DNA of 64,000 nt from Antedon mediterranea. Lineage: Eukaryota > Echinodermata > Crinoidea > Comatulida > Antedonidae. A model generated the notes under the pieces. That model was not told the origin of the DNA and searched no databases. It was given only the letters and a program-made list of their open reading frames with translations. Each line of letters starts with the position of its first letter. The first letter of the stretch is position 1. A program made the translations under genes and the position numbers. Positions 37,113-49,408 of the stretch are shown here, one piece after another. The stretch covers positions 33,961,795 to 34,025,794 of the forward strand of contig NC_092670.1 in the NCBI RefSeq assembly GCF_964355755.1, given 5' to 3'.

Positions 37113-37816
37113 AGTTGCGTGGAAGCGACTCTATAGTTCACTATGTCGGTAGGTTGGTCGGTCTGTCGGTCTGTCGGTCTGTCGGTCCGGTATCACTATG
37201 CGTTTTATCGCTTTCTGACCTTATCTTGATATCAGTTTAATCTAGCTAAGTAATTTTTTCAAAGTATATTCCTTATGGCCAGGAATCGATGTGGTTATGT
37301 TTTCACGGTGCGCAATAAAAAATTACGCGGTCTACGCACGATTTAACGAAATCACGTTTGTAATCATATCTTCACAACCATGAATCACAATTAAATAAAA
37401 TTTGGTACTCATAAATTTCAGGGCATAAATCATCATATGGCAATACAATTACGTGCGTAGCGCATGTAACGCATGCGTACGCGCGCTTAAAATTTTCAAA
37501 AATTTATTTTCGACGAAATAAGAGTACGTTTCAAGCAATTTTAAGCGTTTACAAAATTGCCATGAGTGCGCAGATTTTTGCGCGCGCACTGCGTGTTAAA
37601 TGTTGTAGTGCACTCTTTTTGCCCGATTTCTGTTTTCTTGACTTACTTTTCAACTTGAAATTACGTTATACGAGCACGTCAAAAGTGACAGGCTACGCAC
37701 GTGTAAATTAAAAAAATATAACTGTTTTTAAACATTTCAACATTTTTAAACATGTTCAGTATTTTCGGTCAGTTGGTAGGTTGGTCAGTCGGTCGGTAAA
37801 CACTAAGCACGCGACT
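37113..37816 (+). mobile_element. Element C, uninterrupted full-length copy
   Basis: It starts TAGTTGCGTGGAAGCGACTC and ends CTAAGCACGCGACT, with GGTC-type tetranucleotide tracts inside both ends. It aligns in reverse with 9904-14022 and shows that the LINE there is an insertion: here GTTATGTTTTCACGG is directly joined to AATCGATGTG. The interior holds many CG-rich words such as TACGCGCGC. No protein frame. Confidence 0.8.
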
Positions 37817-37864
37817 GCAGCCATCTATTCTGCATAATTTGTATTTGAGTAAGTGTCCTTTTTG

Positions 37865-39170
37865 ACCTCTACTGACCTTAAACATGGTTCAATTAATTTT
37901 ATTAAAAGTCTATATGATTAAAAAAACACAAATGCTACACAACGTCACCAAGATCATACTAATTAGATGTTTGATTCTTGGGTTATTGCTATTAATGTTC
38001 CACCCTACCCCAAAAGATGTATTTTTATTGCAATTTTTAACAATAAAATATGATAATTTGTGTATAATGAACTGCAATTTTAATCTTGTTAACATATATT
38101 TTCTTATTCAATATGTCAGTAAGCACAAGAAAAACACAATTAAGATAAAACATATTGAAAATTGTAGATACTACTGTATGTTGAAATTTATCTATATTTC
38201 GGCAAAAATGTGCATTTTTGTAAAAGGTCAATGACTTTTGACCTCTACTGACCCTACTAATCGTCCGATTAATTTTATTTAAATTTTATAAGATTTTAAA
38301 AGATGTATGCTACACAATGGTACCAAGATAATACTAATTAGGTGTTGGATTCTTGGGTTTTTAGGATAAATGTTACCCCCTACCCCAAAAATGTCTTTTT
38401 ATTGTAATTTTGAAGAATAACAAAATTACATGACAATGGTAATAATGCAGTGCAATTGTTTTCCTGTTAACACATATTTTGTTATTCAATATGTCAGTAA
38501 ACACAAGTAAAACACAATTAAAATAAAAAATATTGAAAATTGGAGATTTGATATTGAAATGTATCTCATTATGGCAAATATTTGAAATTTTGCAAAATGT
38601 CAGTGACCTTTTGACCTTTACTGACCTTAAAAATGGTTCGATTAATTTTATTCAAAGTTTATATGATTAAAAAACATGAATGCTACACAACGACACCAAG
38701 ATCATACTAATTAGATGTTTGATTCTTGGGTTATTGCTATTATTGTTACCCCCTACCCCAAAAAATGTATTTTTATTGCAATTTTTAACAATAAAAAATA
38801 ACAATTTGTATATAATGAACTGCAATTTTTATCTTGTTAACATATATTTTCTTATTCAATATGTCAGTAAGCACAAATAAAACACAATTAAGATAAAAAA
38901 TATTGAAAATTGTATATACGATATTGAAATTTATCTATATTTTGGGAAAAATTTGCATTTTGCGAAAGGTCAATGACCTTTTGACCTCTACTGACCTTAA
39001 TAATCTTCCGATTAATTTTATTTAAATTTAAAAAAATTTTAAAAGATGTATGCTACACAATGTTACTAAGATAATACTAATTAGATGTTGGATTCTTGGG
39101 TTATTAGGATAAATGTTACCCCTACCCCAAAAAATATTTGGTGATAAAACACTGATGATCATTACAAATG
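37865..39170 (+). repeat. Tandem array with A-B-A-B higher-order structure
   Basis: Four monomers of about 370 bp: 37865-38240, 38241-38620, 38621-38990 and 38991-39170 (partial). All share CTACTGACC, TTAATTTTATT, ATACTAATTAG, GGATTCTTGGG-like and CCCTACCCCAAAA words. Monomers 1 and 3 share GATCATACTAATTAGATGTT and TTATTGCTATT. Monomers 2 and 4 share TTTAAAAGATGTATGCTACA and AGGATAAATGTTACC. Equivalent words repeat every 740-745 bp. Open frames at 37884-38234 and 38680-38880 are by-products of the repeat. Confidence 0.85.
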
Positions 39171-39939
39171 ACGCAAGTACATACAATGCATCCCTATATT
39201 TTTCTTGTTAACATCGATTTTTTCACTCTATATGTCCGTGGGAAGAAAATGATACCAAAGAAGTTTAACTGTGTGGGGGGTGCACGGTAACCCCCTCCAG
39301 CCCATGGACTATATATCATTGCTTCTCTTCATTTCTTCTGGTTTCAAAGATGTTGTTGTATAGTGTTATGAGCTGGATGTGTTATTGCCTCATCAAGCTT
39401 CATCGTCAGTGTTGGAGCTTTGTTTTCTTGCATTTGCCTTAAAGCCTCTTTCATTTTCTCTACAAGAATAGATGGTAATTTTTTTGACTGCTCACTGGTT
39501 CGTTTTCCTTTTATATTCCACTACAGTATGTTCTTGAAAAGAAATCAGCTTTGTAATTAATTTGTCTTTGATCCTTTTCAGATTTCTAATATTTCAAACA
39601 TATGTTTTTATTTTTCATTCTTTTCTTAGCTTTTTCCTCACTGTTTTCGACATTTCATTTGTTCAGCATACTTCAAACAATGAATTGATAATTAGGTTAT
39701 GTGTTTTATGAGTATCAAATCGCATTGGTTAATTCTTCTTTTCTCTCTTTAAGATCTTGATTTTTTTTTTATGTTATTCAACTTTAAGTTTATCTAATTT
39801 TATGTTGATATTAAGTGTTGCTCTTACGGTGTAGGCCTACCATGCAATTGAATTATATATTGAAATTAAATTAAACATTAAGTTTTAAGAAAATTGTAAA
39901 AGTTAAACTAAATAGGATATTGAATGTAGTTCTGGTCCA
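39171..39939. other. Non-coding DNA, faint - strand coding remnant
   Basis: Around 39315-39480 the - strand reads LPSILVEKMKEALRQM then a KAP word and a stop. This has coding flavour but is too short and broken to assign. The remainder is AT- and T-rich. Confidence 0.35.
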
Positions 39940-40560
39940 TTAAATCTATATTTGAGGTATATTATTATAAGTATGACACATGCACGCTTAACAGTATATT
40001 CTGATCATACCTCAAACTGGCATTTCCAGTAAAAATATGATAAAATCTTCTATTAGAGCTAATATAAATGTTTACATTCTGAACAATTTGACACCAAATT
40101 AAACTTTTTATGACATTGGGTTACAGAGATACAGACATATTTATACATTAAAGGTCAAAGGTCAGTAAATGACATTTCCTGTGAATTTGGAAGAACATGT
40201 TTAATTAGAGTATAAATATGTATGCTCTTAACAATTTGAAAGAAATTTCAAGAAATTTTGACCAGTAGTTTTTGAGATATAGTAAGCCGAGGTCAAAGGT
40301 CAAAACGTTGAGAAATTACATTTCCGGTCGTTTTTTAAAAAAAAGTTCTATTAGAGCGAATATAAATATGTACCCTCTGATCTATTTGACACAAATATCA
40401 TTTTAATTGTCAAACCCGTTGCGGAGATATGGCTGTTTAAGATAGAAATATAAAAATTGAGGTCAGAGGTCACAGAGGTCAAATCAGATTTCCAGTAACT
40501 TTGTTTTGGTATCTCCATATCATGTTCTATCAACATGCAAAAGGGCACACTTGTATTATA
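39940..40560. repeat. GGTCAAAGGTCA-type degenerate tandem monomers, second array
   Basis: It repeats AAAGGTCAAAGGTCAGTAAA, ACATTTCCGGTCGTTTTTT and AGAGCGAATATAAATATGTA in monomers of about 130-160 bp, as at 35570-36210. No gene. Confidence 0.65.
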
Positions 40561-41153
40561 CTTCATTAACATCAATCATATCAAACTCAATGCATATTAT
40601 CAATATGACGTCATACATTTTAGTGCATAAATAATCCAAGGCATTATAATTTTAAGTCTGATACTCATACAATAAAGTAACAATATTCCTCAGCAGACAG
40701 CCAACTTACAGACTAGTGGACATCTGCCCTCACATAACTCATAGACATCTTAATCTCGAGATAGAATATCAGATATACTGTATCCCTGTCACATAAGAAC
40801 AAAATAACATCCATAATTAACTTAATATACCGTTTTTCACCGTGTTTGTTAACACAACACCATAACATCATAGACTATTTCCGTGTACGTAAATGGAACG
40901 CATCGTCTATATACCCAAACTCGCTCAAGCGGAACTAGCACCGGCGACTATCAACTCGCACACGTGTATCATCATCTTTAACAATATAATTTCAATATAA
41001 ATCTAGCAACTAACTAAACCCATAACGAACTGTGCCTAGTTTAATTTCAACCTTGGCCTATGTAATCATCACTAACATCAATTACAAACATTAACAAAAC
41101 TAACCTGTAAACAAACATTATTTTGAGAAGTAGCGGTATGTTACTGAAAAATA

Positions 41154-41917
41154 AGCGCTACTGCAGTTTCGCACCACACCGTTATATCTTCGATTTATCA
41201 CCTAAATGTTTTTTTTTCACACTCACAACATAATAATATGTAACATGTTTATACGATTCGACCACTTACGAAGTAATTTTTTTTAAATAACAATACTTTT
41301 CAAAACATTTTAAACAATACTGAACTCGATGTCAACACACTGCGAAATGTTCGCCATCTTATATTTATCACTTAATTGCCAGAATGTATGCTTCATTTTC
41401 CCCAAAAAATGTAGAAACTATAGAGGCCAGTGTTATAAAATCCGATTACACATAATATGCCTAGGCCTATTTAGTTTTGAAAGGCAAGAAATATTTTCAG
41501 CTGGCAAAAGGGAGGTTTAATTAATATTTCATTATTAATATTAGTATTATTATTCATATTAATAGGTCCTATCAATGTTTTATGTACAGACTCATATCGT
41601 CGCCGTTTTGATATGTACAACTAGCTGGTTCTTTATAAAAACCACTCTTTGCAGTTTAAAAATAAAAACAGAAAATAAAACATACATTGATTTCTGGAAA
41701 TTTTCTGATTCTAAAATGGCCACAGTTCGATCGAGGTATTCGCGGAAATAGAGCTGTTTTGAAAGGCATTTTTTATTGTGATAAAGGTAAATATAACGGT
41801 GGCTAAATCATGGAAACATGTTACATAATGGCCCAAAATTGTATGATGTGGGTGTGAGAAAAAAATTAAGCGATAAATCGAAGATTTAACAGTGTGGTGC
41901 GAAACTGCAGTAGCGCC
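41154..41917. mobile_element. 764-bp TIR element with 8-bp target duplication (hAT-like)
   Basis: The left end is AGCGCTACTGCAGTTTCGCA and the right end is its near-exact complement, ending TGCGAAACTGCAGTAGCGCC. The TIRs extend about 45 bp to CTTCGATTTATC. GAAAAATA flanks both sides (41146-41153 and 41918-41925). An 8-bp duplication fits hAT-type mobilisation. There is no transposase; 41329-41520 is open but featureless. Confidence 0.8.
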
Positions 41918-41925
41918 GAAAAATA

Positions 41926-42315
41926 CACAGCTAGGCCGCAGGCGCCATTCTATTAGGCTACCCGATAATCTATGACCAAATCACACTCTGTATTATGATA
42001 TTCTGCATCAAGATGCAAATGTAATCACTATTTCACAACCTTAAAATCATCTACAATGACCTCATCGGGTAACATTGATATGCAACATAAAGTGTAATGA
42101 TTTATTAAATAAAACTTACAGATAACTTTCATGATACAACCTGTTGTTGTACCGTGACTAATTCTGCTCATCTACTCTACGCAGTATGTACCGTCTACAG
42201 GGCCAAAACAACAATGTTTATATAAAAAAGGATCATTTAATTCATTCTCGGACATTTTCTTTAAAAATTCTTTATTACTAACATTGAATACATAATTTAT
42301 ACATTGTAAAATTGT
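41926..42315. other. Non-coding DNA
   Basis: No coding frame or repeat relation to other parts of the window was seen. Confidence 0.4.
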
Positions 42316-42319
42316 TTAA

Positions 42320-43444
42320 AATGGACCTGAAATGGAATTTCGATTTTCAAGAAATTCACACATGTTATTTAAATGTATCAAATTAACACAAACCCATACA
42401 AATAAAAACAAAATTTATAGTATTTTGAGTAAAAACGAAATTTTAAGATACCATGGTAAATTAGCGAAAATTACTCACGCCATTGCAATATTCTATTTCA
42501 ACGGCCGTCGGAAGCCTCTATATTCACGACGTCACATATACACACGATGATATCGAGAGCGTGTATGCCGCCCGATAGTCAGTGAATGATCGACGGCCTG
42601 GAAAAAGATACGCGAAGCGTTGACACTAGTACTAATTTATTCAATATCTAATGTTGTTGAAATATAGGTCCCTAAAATGTACTTCGTTTGTTCTAAAACC
42701 CGAATTTAGAAGGCCTACCTCCTTTTACTAGGCCTAGGCCCCCAATCCAGCGCGCGGAGTCGATCCACCACCCACATCATGCGGCGAGGCTCAGTTTCAT
42801 GTGCATCCAAGGACCAAAGCGATATCAACAACTTGCGGCGCTCATTGTCAAGCCAAAGTAAAATATGAATAAAATTCGTTTTCGAACTGCCTGATTCGTG
42901 ACAAATAAATTATCATCTCATATTACTAATTTAATTCTGCTAAACTAAAAACTAAAGAAACTAACACATTTTAGCAGTATAAATTACGAACGATATACAA
43001 AATACACGAACGGAAAATATGGATACGCATCATTGCGCACGGAGCTGTATCCCGGACAACGTTGCCAGGCCAACTTCGGTATTGCCAGAAAAAAACGTTG
43101 ATTTTAAGATTTTAAATCGTCATTTACTCGATGAATAACCGTTTATACGGTAATAATTTTATCTAAAAAAATTTTAAATACGTTTCTGCATATGCACAAG
43201 CATTTTTTAGAAAATACTCCATAGATTTCAAGAGTTATAGCCAAAAAACTGCAAATTGTCCATTGGAGGGATAGGAATATATTCGCAAAGTGACGTCACC
43301 CGCGAATATTTTTGATTTTCAAATGGGGCTTTCCCCAAAAGGGCCAATTTATATTTTGTAACAATATACATTCTAGCAACACCTAATAGCCCCCAAAACA
43401 TCATTCTAAAATGAAAAAAATCGAAAATCCATTTCAGGTCCATT
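42320..43444 (-). mobile_element. TTAA-flanked MITE, copy 2 (inverted)
   Basis: It aligns end to end in reverse with 14200-15329. TTAA flanks both ends (42316-42319 and 43445-43448). The TIR is again AATGGACCTGAAATGGA. It lies about 290 bp upstream of the first HYR-like exon. Confidence 0.85.
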
Positions 43445-43736
43445 TTAATGCGCACCTCTCAGCAATAATGTTCTCACGCGACGCTATTATTAAACGCTTG
43501 TAATTTACAGCCGTACAGAATAAACGGTAATAACAAAATATCACGAAGCATAAACAATTCACAGAAAGAGAATTACAGCAAAGCCCTGCTGTTTTGGGGT
43601 AATCATACACACTGTTTATCACAGTGACTCATAAAAGTGCATACATTAATGCAGTAGAAAATGTAGTTACTGCAGTAATTGCAGTAGAATGATATTGACA
43701 TGATTCCTTACGGCACAATGTTTCCTTCTCTTTCAG

Positions 43737-43988
43737 TCACGTTTGATTATTGTCAAGAAGATGAGATAATAAATAACACTGGTGCATTTCCATATTCATA
43801 CACTATCCCAATGATGACAGCAATCCATTCAAACGGAATGACTGCAGACGTTCAGGTGACATCATCACCTGCCTATACTCCAGGTAGTGTTGTGAATTTT
43901 GGAGTAAATGCTGTTCTTAATCTGCAGTACACAGCATCAGCCACCGGTCGGGTTGATGTAATTTGTGAATTCTCTGTGACATTTTTGG
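43737..43988 (+). CDS. HYR-like domain exon 1
   Basis: A pyrimidine-rich acceptor (TTCCTTCTCTTTCAG) precedes 252 nt, that is 2 nt, 83 codons and 1 nt. A GTAAGT donor follows at 43989. Both borders are phase 1. The product reads VTFDYCQEDEIINNTGAFPY (first codon completed by the upstream exon), then TADVQVTSSP, LQYTASATG and VDVICEFSVTFLG. Two cysteines and a beta-strand pattern ending in a C-x-F-x-V-T strand resemble the immunoglobulin-like HYR domain of hyalin and other extracellular adhesion proteins. It is more divergent than the next two exons. It can splice in frame with 4862-4958 before it and 49409-49666 after it. No stop or polyadenylation site is known for the gene. Confidence 0.65.
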
Positions 43989-45231
43989 GTAAGTACAGCT
44001 TAAAAATTCATCTTTTCGCCTTAATGTAATGTTCCATGTATTCACAAAAAAAATATATTGGCAAGGACACAAACTCTTAGGACAGCTTATGTATCACAAA
44101 GACCAGCCATGAATAACGTTATGTCTAAAGATACGGTACCGTATCTTTAGCAACGGTGCATGAATAAACGCCCACCCGCCAATCAAAGGTCAATACAGGT
44201 AGGCCTAAGTTCCAAATACACGGTGTAATATGCGTTGTCACATTGATATACCGTGTGAAGCTGATTGTAAATGTTCATCTGGTTAGTAATTATCAACAAT
44301 GTGTAAAACATTCTCTTTGTCAAACCAATGATACGAATTGCGAAATTAGATGGTAAATACCTTACCAACCCAATTTGCCGACAAAATTAGTGTCATTACC
44401 TGTACATGGTGGTAGTCATGTTGTCTTATAGTGATAACGATGCAAAATATAAACCAAATTAAACATTATCTGTTAGTATTTTGTATTATTATTACAAAAA
44501 AGAAAGAATTACAAAAATCTGACTTGTAGCTTTTGAAATATAGGGTCTAAAACATCGCCAAAAATTATCGTTCTTAGCCACGAAGAATCAATTTGTGGCC
44601 TCATAGTCGACAATTGTATTAACTACGCCATTATTGGTTAAAATTAATTACATATAATTACGTCATCTCGTCCGTACGTGCTAGATGATGATAAGATATT
44701 GTTTAACTACATTTTTTACTTGTTTGGTTATATGTAAGAAAATAAAAAATAGTTAATCTGAATGGAATGATATGTAAAAAAACAAACAATCAAAAGAATT
44801 ATGTTTACAGTTCAATTATTGTCAGAATAATAGTTTATTCTTATTTGCCTAACTTTATTTTTTTCTCGGCACCTTTGTTTGCCGATGGACCGCGATTATG
44901 TGCCGACGGACACCAGAGCCGGCATGGAAGGAGGGAGGTCCCCTCGCCACGCCACTGCCTTTCTAAACGGTTTGATTGTTGTTCCTTTCACCATGGAGAA
45001 ATAAGTTAATTACTATTAATTCTCCATGCTTTCGCGAACAATTTCTTCAGAAGAATGACAACCTGTAATAAGACAGACTGACCTCTAGAGGGCCAATTCT
45101 GTCTACTTAGAAGGTCATAATGTGACTCAATTGGCCTCCATGTTTATGAAAATAGCGGCCATTTTGTTTATGCTAATTATGCAAATTGCTCAATGCTGCA
45201 CAGCCGTCCAGTAAAGTTAAACCGCTTGGCT
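43989..45231. other. Intronic DNA
   Basis: Between HYR-like exons. No repeat relation was established except a local palindrome near 44130-44155 (GATACGGTACCGTATC). The patch at 44870-45000 is richer in GC but has no supported exon. Confidence 0.4.
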
Positions 45232-45305
45232 GCCGGTGTAAGATTGAAATGTGTCCAGCATTCAAAAGTGTCCGGGCGGACACTTTTCAGCATTGGATAG
45301 TAACC
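45232..45305. repeat. Inverted repeat arm, partner at 49163-49232
   Basis: GGTGTAAGATTGAAATGTGT here matches the complement of ACACATTTCAATCTTACACC near 49210-49229. TTTTCAGCATTG matches the complement of CAATGCTGAAAA near 49175. The two arms enclose about 4 kb of intron, including a tandem array and a TIR element, and may be the remains of a larger transposon. Confidence 0.6.
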
Positions 45306-45524
45306 AGTTGCATGTTTCAGCGGGTTCGCGAGCGTTTTTCAACAATTTAATGCTGTCCAGGGCGTTTAATAATGTCTGACTACTATTAAAAACTGTACGG
45401 GGAAATATTAGCGGCCAAGTAGGAACCCGGCCGTTTTAGGATAGGTGGTTGGGATTTGAGATTCAGGTTTTGATCGCGCATGCACTTGTCTTCTTTTAAC
45501 GACCAATAATACTTAATGATTAAT

Positions 45525-46150
45525 TAAACACCTCCAATTAGGGACCAATATATTATTTGGTATGGGTAAAGACAAGAAGAATAAATAATTTTTAATTATG
45601 TGACAAAACAAGTAAATGAAGTGGTCCTCTTCCAATTAAAAATCACTTTACCTAAAACACCTCCAATTAGCAACCATTTATTAATTGGTAAGAGTAAAGA
45701 CAAGAATAATAAAATAAGTTTTATTTATGTGACAAAATTAAGTAACTGTACTGGTCCTCTTCCAATTAAAGATTACTTTACTTATAGATACTTCCAATTA
45801 GTGAGCATTTTATTAATTGGTAGGAGTAAAGACAAGAATGATAAATAGTTTTAATTATGTGACAAAATACAAGTAATTGTACTGGTCTTCTTCCAATTAA
45901 AGATCACTTTACTTTTAGGCACCTCAAATTAGCGACCATTTATTAATTGGTAGGAGTAAAGACAAGAATATTAAATAGTTTTAATTATGTAACAAAATCC
46001 AAGTAATTGTACTGGTCCCCTTCCAATTAAAGACCACTTTACTTAAAACACCTTCGATTAGCGACCATTTGAATATTTGGTAGGGTAACTGTTCTGGTCC
46101 TCTTCCATTTAAAGATCATTTTACTTAAAGACACCTCCAATTAGCAACGA
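45525..46150 (+). repeat. Tandem repeat with ~130-bp unit
   Basis: The word CCTCCAATTA or a close variant recurs at 45531, 45660, 45791, 45922, 46051 and 46134, giving periods of 129, 131, 131, 129 and a shortened 83. Each unit has ATTAATTGGTAGGAGTAAAG, GACAAGAAT, TTTTAATTATGTGACAAAA and TGGTCCTCTTCCAATTAAA. It lies in the intron between HYR-like exons 1 and 2. Confidence 0.9.
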
Positions 46151-46341
46151 TTATATTTTTTTTTTAAATTACGACGATTTACTTTAAATTGATATGTCTG
46201 TTCTGTAAATAACAGGTCGTATAATTTAAGACTATGGCTCCTTATATAACAATATTAATAATAATTATCTGGATCTACATATCCTTTTGTTTTGTTTTGC
46301 GATTCAAGTTGGTATTCTAAGGAACTATAATTACCCTATTG

Positions 46342-49039
46342 CAGTCGGAAAGCCGCGTTGGTAACGCATCACTGATTTCATTCATTGTGAGGGCGCGCTT
46401 CGTGGAAAATGTTGGAATTTTTGCTATTTTAGTACACTTTGAAAATTGTATAATTTTGATATTAGATGAAATCAATAAACATATTTCAATAGTTGAACTA
46501 CAAGCGTAAATAATGATAAAAACTGTGATCTAAATTCCACAGTTTTTTTGTTTCGAGAAATATCATTATTTTGTGTATAAACTTTTTTATTTATATTTTT
46601 TTTTAAATGATGGTAAAAAATCATTAAATTTCATATTTTCTAGATAAGGTTTCAAAGCGAATTTAAAATCCTTTCAAGATAAACTATTAAGCTATCTATT
46701 AAAATAAAAATCTAATTTTTAGCTTTCTTGGGATGCAACTCCCACTAATCAAACCAAACCTACTACATTTCTGTTCAGTTACGATCGAAAAACCGCCATT
46801 TTGAAACTTTGTTTACGTTTTACGAAGCTGGTACGAATCGACCCGGACCGAATCGTGTCCCTGTTTAATCCGGTTGTTCATGCAGGCGTACTGCGTCACA
46901 GGCCTAAGGTTTCAATCTGCTGCCCGATTATTGTTCTATTTGGTTTCTGAGCTAGGAAAGGCCTACTTAGACTAGCTACTATAATTACTTACTTAACTTC
47001 TAGCCTAGCTAGGCCTAAAAATAGTATTTTCTAGGCCTAGTTAGACAGTAATTCTGATAGTAGTTTGTGTTATAGGGCCTATAGTAGCTGGAGTAGAAGT
47101 AGACATAATCTGGGTATTCCATAATCTAGGCTGGTAGGTCTATCCCAGCTCATATATACCAAGCAAGAAGAAGCCGGAAGAAGAACCTAGGCCCAGAAAA
47201 AATTACAAAAACTGTTAAAAAACAATAAATTGAAAAACAAAGTGCCAAAAAATAACCCATTTTCAATTTATATATAAATATGGTGGGGAATGTTATTTAT
47301 AAAATTAGGCATCTTTTGTTTGAGAGACTCAACCATGTATTTTTATATGGTCATGTTTTAAAAAAAGATAATTATTAGCCCATCATTTACTTGAGTATTG
47401 TTAATTGGTTGGTACTTATAAGTATATCAATATCTGTCAGTAAATGTCACACTTTTATACAGAAATATTCTATTACTTTATTATATACAACTTACATTTC
47501 ACACAAGCAATCAATTTTTTCTTTTTATGTATACATATACAGAATGTGAACAAATACAACCTTTCAAACAATACTGATACAAATAGTAAATACAACTACT
47601 GTATATAAAAACTTGCTTCTAATAGCACCTTGTTCATCAGACATAACAAACTAGCTAGGCCTAATACTGTAAATATAAAATATGCCACCATATGTACTTT
47701 TTGAGATATCATTTTTACTTGAGTCTTACTGTTGTACTGATTTTATGATTGTTTTATGTTTATATTGTATGCATCTGTGCGACTCTGGTTAATAAAGTAA
47801 ATCAATCAATCAATTGCAACTTAATTTATATCTTTATAAAAATTTACTGATCTGAAACACTTCTACAACTTAAATGAATATAAATTTATATGTTATATTA
47901 GCGAATAAAATGAAAAACTATCAGCAATGATATTGAAATCGAGAAAACCACTTTACAGCTTCCACCGTCCAACCTCATATTGAAGAACGAGATAGAAAAT
48001 CTTTATACCAACAAAAAACCTGAAATGAAAATGAATAGCTGAAATGTAAAGAACTATTTAAATAATTGTCACTATGACGAAAACATTTTCTTAAATACTG
48101 TAATTATATAATTATTCCACAACCTGAAAACATATTCAGATAATATGACTGTACTGTAGGCCTACCATAAAAAAGCACTAAAAACAAAACTTCCTTGTGT
48201 CTGTATATTTATTGTATAATTATTAATACAGTAAATAAATTGTACCCATCAGTTGCCAATAATGAGGATATTTAACTATATGTCAGGCTGCGATTGGATT
48301 AATTATCTTTTTAAAACCTTCCCAACACATCTTCAATATAGAGTAGGATTGTAACGAAACTTTAATAATACTAAATTGTAACTAAAGTATTTTAATTATC
48401 AACATGTTACTAAGGCTAAGCCTCTAGGCCGATATTACGACAACGATCCACCAGGTCGTGCACACACCACACCTGCAACAACCCCAATCAACACACCATG
48501 CACCACACACGACGGAAATAGTGCCGCGAGACGTAACAATTATGTGAAATGAGGACCTTTTTTAAAATGTTCGCTGTAAGAAGCTTAAATAGGGTTTCAA
48601 GCCAATTTTAACGTAAAACAGACTATTGATACTTACTCTATCCATATACGCCGATTTTTTGGTAATTCACTGTATGGGATGCAAATCCCACTAATGGAAA
48701 ATTTGTAAACAAACACAAGTTAGAAAACTTCAGCTTTGACGGCTGCACACGAACTTTGGAAAGAAACTGTCACTGACAACAAATCCAACAAATTATTCCG
48801 AAAATTAGGTGACCTGCGACATCTTAAACATATAAGGAACTGATTTTACCATATATGGTTAATTTTTTGCCTATTAATGTTTATTAAACAGCTATAAAAT
48901 GACGTATACTTTATGCTAATGTTTTCGCGCGAAACGTTGATGCCTCTGTGCCGAGAGAGGGCTTCTAAAATTAATGACGTCATGCGAAGTCGAAAATTTT
49001 GCGATAACGGTCATATTTCCCAACGCGGCTCTCCGACTG
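46342..49039. mobile_element. 2.7-kb element with ~20-bp inverted ends, no transposase
   Basis: The left end is CAGTCGGAAAGCCGCGTTGG and the right end is CCAACGCGGCTCTCCGACTG, an inverted match with one mismatch. Deeper words also mirror (GGGATGCAACTCCCACTAAT at 46730 and GGGATGCAAATCCCACTAAT at 48676 are direct relatives). No matching target duplication was seen and the interior holds no coding frame. A LINE tail at 47735-47815 sits inside. Confidence 0.55.
47735..47815 (+). mobile_element. LINE 3' tail with (ATCA)n
   Basis: It reads GTATGCATCTGTGCGACTCT, then GGTTAATAAAGTAA and ATCAATCAATCAATT. A polyadenylation-like AATAAA followed by a tetranucleotide tail is typical of truncated CR1/L2-type LINE ends. 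Confidence 0.55.
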
Positions 49040-49162
49040 AATGGGAGTTGGTAAAGTCCAGCGGCCTAGTTTTTACAGGGTTAAGGTGATGTGACAGTCG
49101 ATGGTCCTATTTTGATATCGATAAAAACTGCCCGGGTGGTTGCAACCATTTTCAACAGCTGG

Positions 49163-49232
49163 TGTTACACTATTCAATGCTGAAAATTGTCTCCACTTTT
49201 AAACACCGGACACATTTCAATCTTACACCTGT
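49163..49232. repeat. Inverted repeat arm, partner at 45232-45305
   Basis: It complements the left arm over about 20 bp without mismatch and over further interrupted blocks. It lies 177 bp upstream of HYR-like exon 2. Confidence 0.6.
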
Positions 49233-49408
49233 ACCGGACTATTCGACTGATTGGTTGCTTTACCTTACCATGCACAAACCTAAACGTGGTTCGATTATGT
49301 ACATGGTTATTATTGTCCCTGTTGCCTGTCAGCAGACACGATACTGCATAGTGGTTTTTATTATCATAAAATAATCTGGTATGTTTATTCAATGTATTTT
49401 TGAAATAG

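Noticed and set aside
37884-38880. Open frames at 37884-38234 and 38680-38880 with similar proteins
   Set aside because: They lie in the A monomers of the tandem array; their similarity is due to the repeat and the composition is AT-driven.
39315-39540. Minus-strand coding-like stretch (LPSILVEKMKEALRQM...)
   Set aside because: Too short, with stops on both sides and no recognised family; it could be a relic but is not supported as a gene.
45525-46150. Regular direct repeats resembling a CRISPR array
   Set aside because: Units of about 130 bp are repeated over their whole length without unique spacers, in eukaryotic DNA with introns; it is an ordinary tandem repeat.
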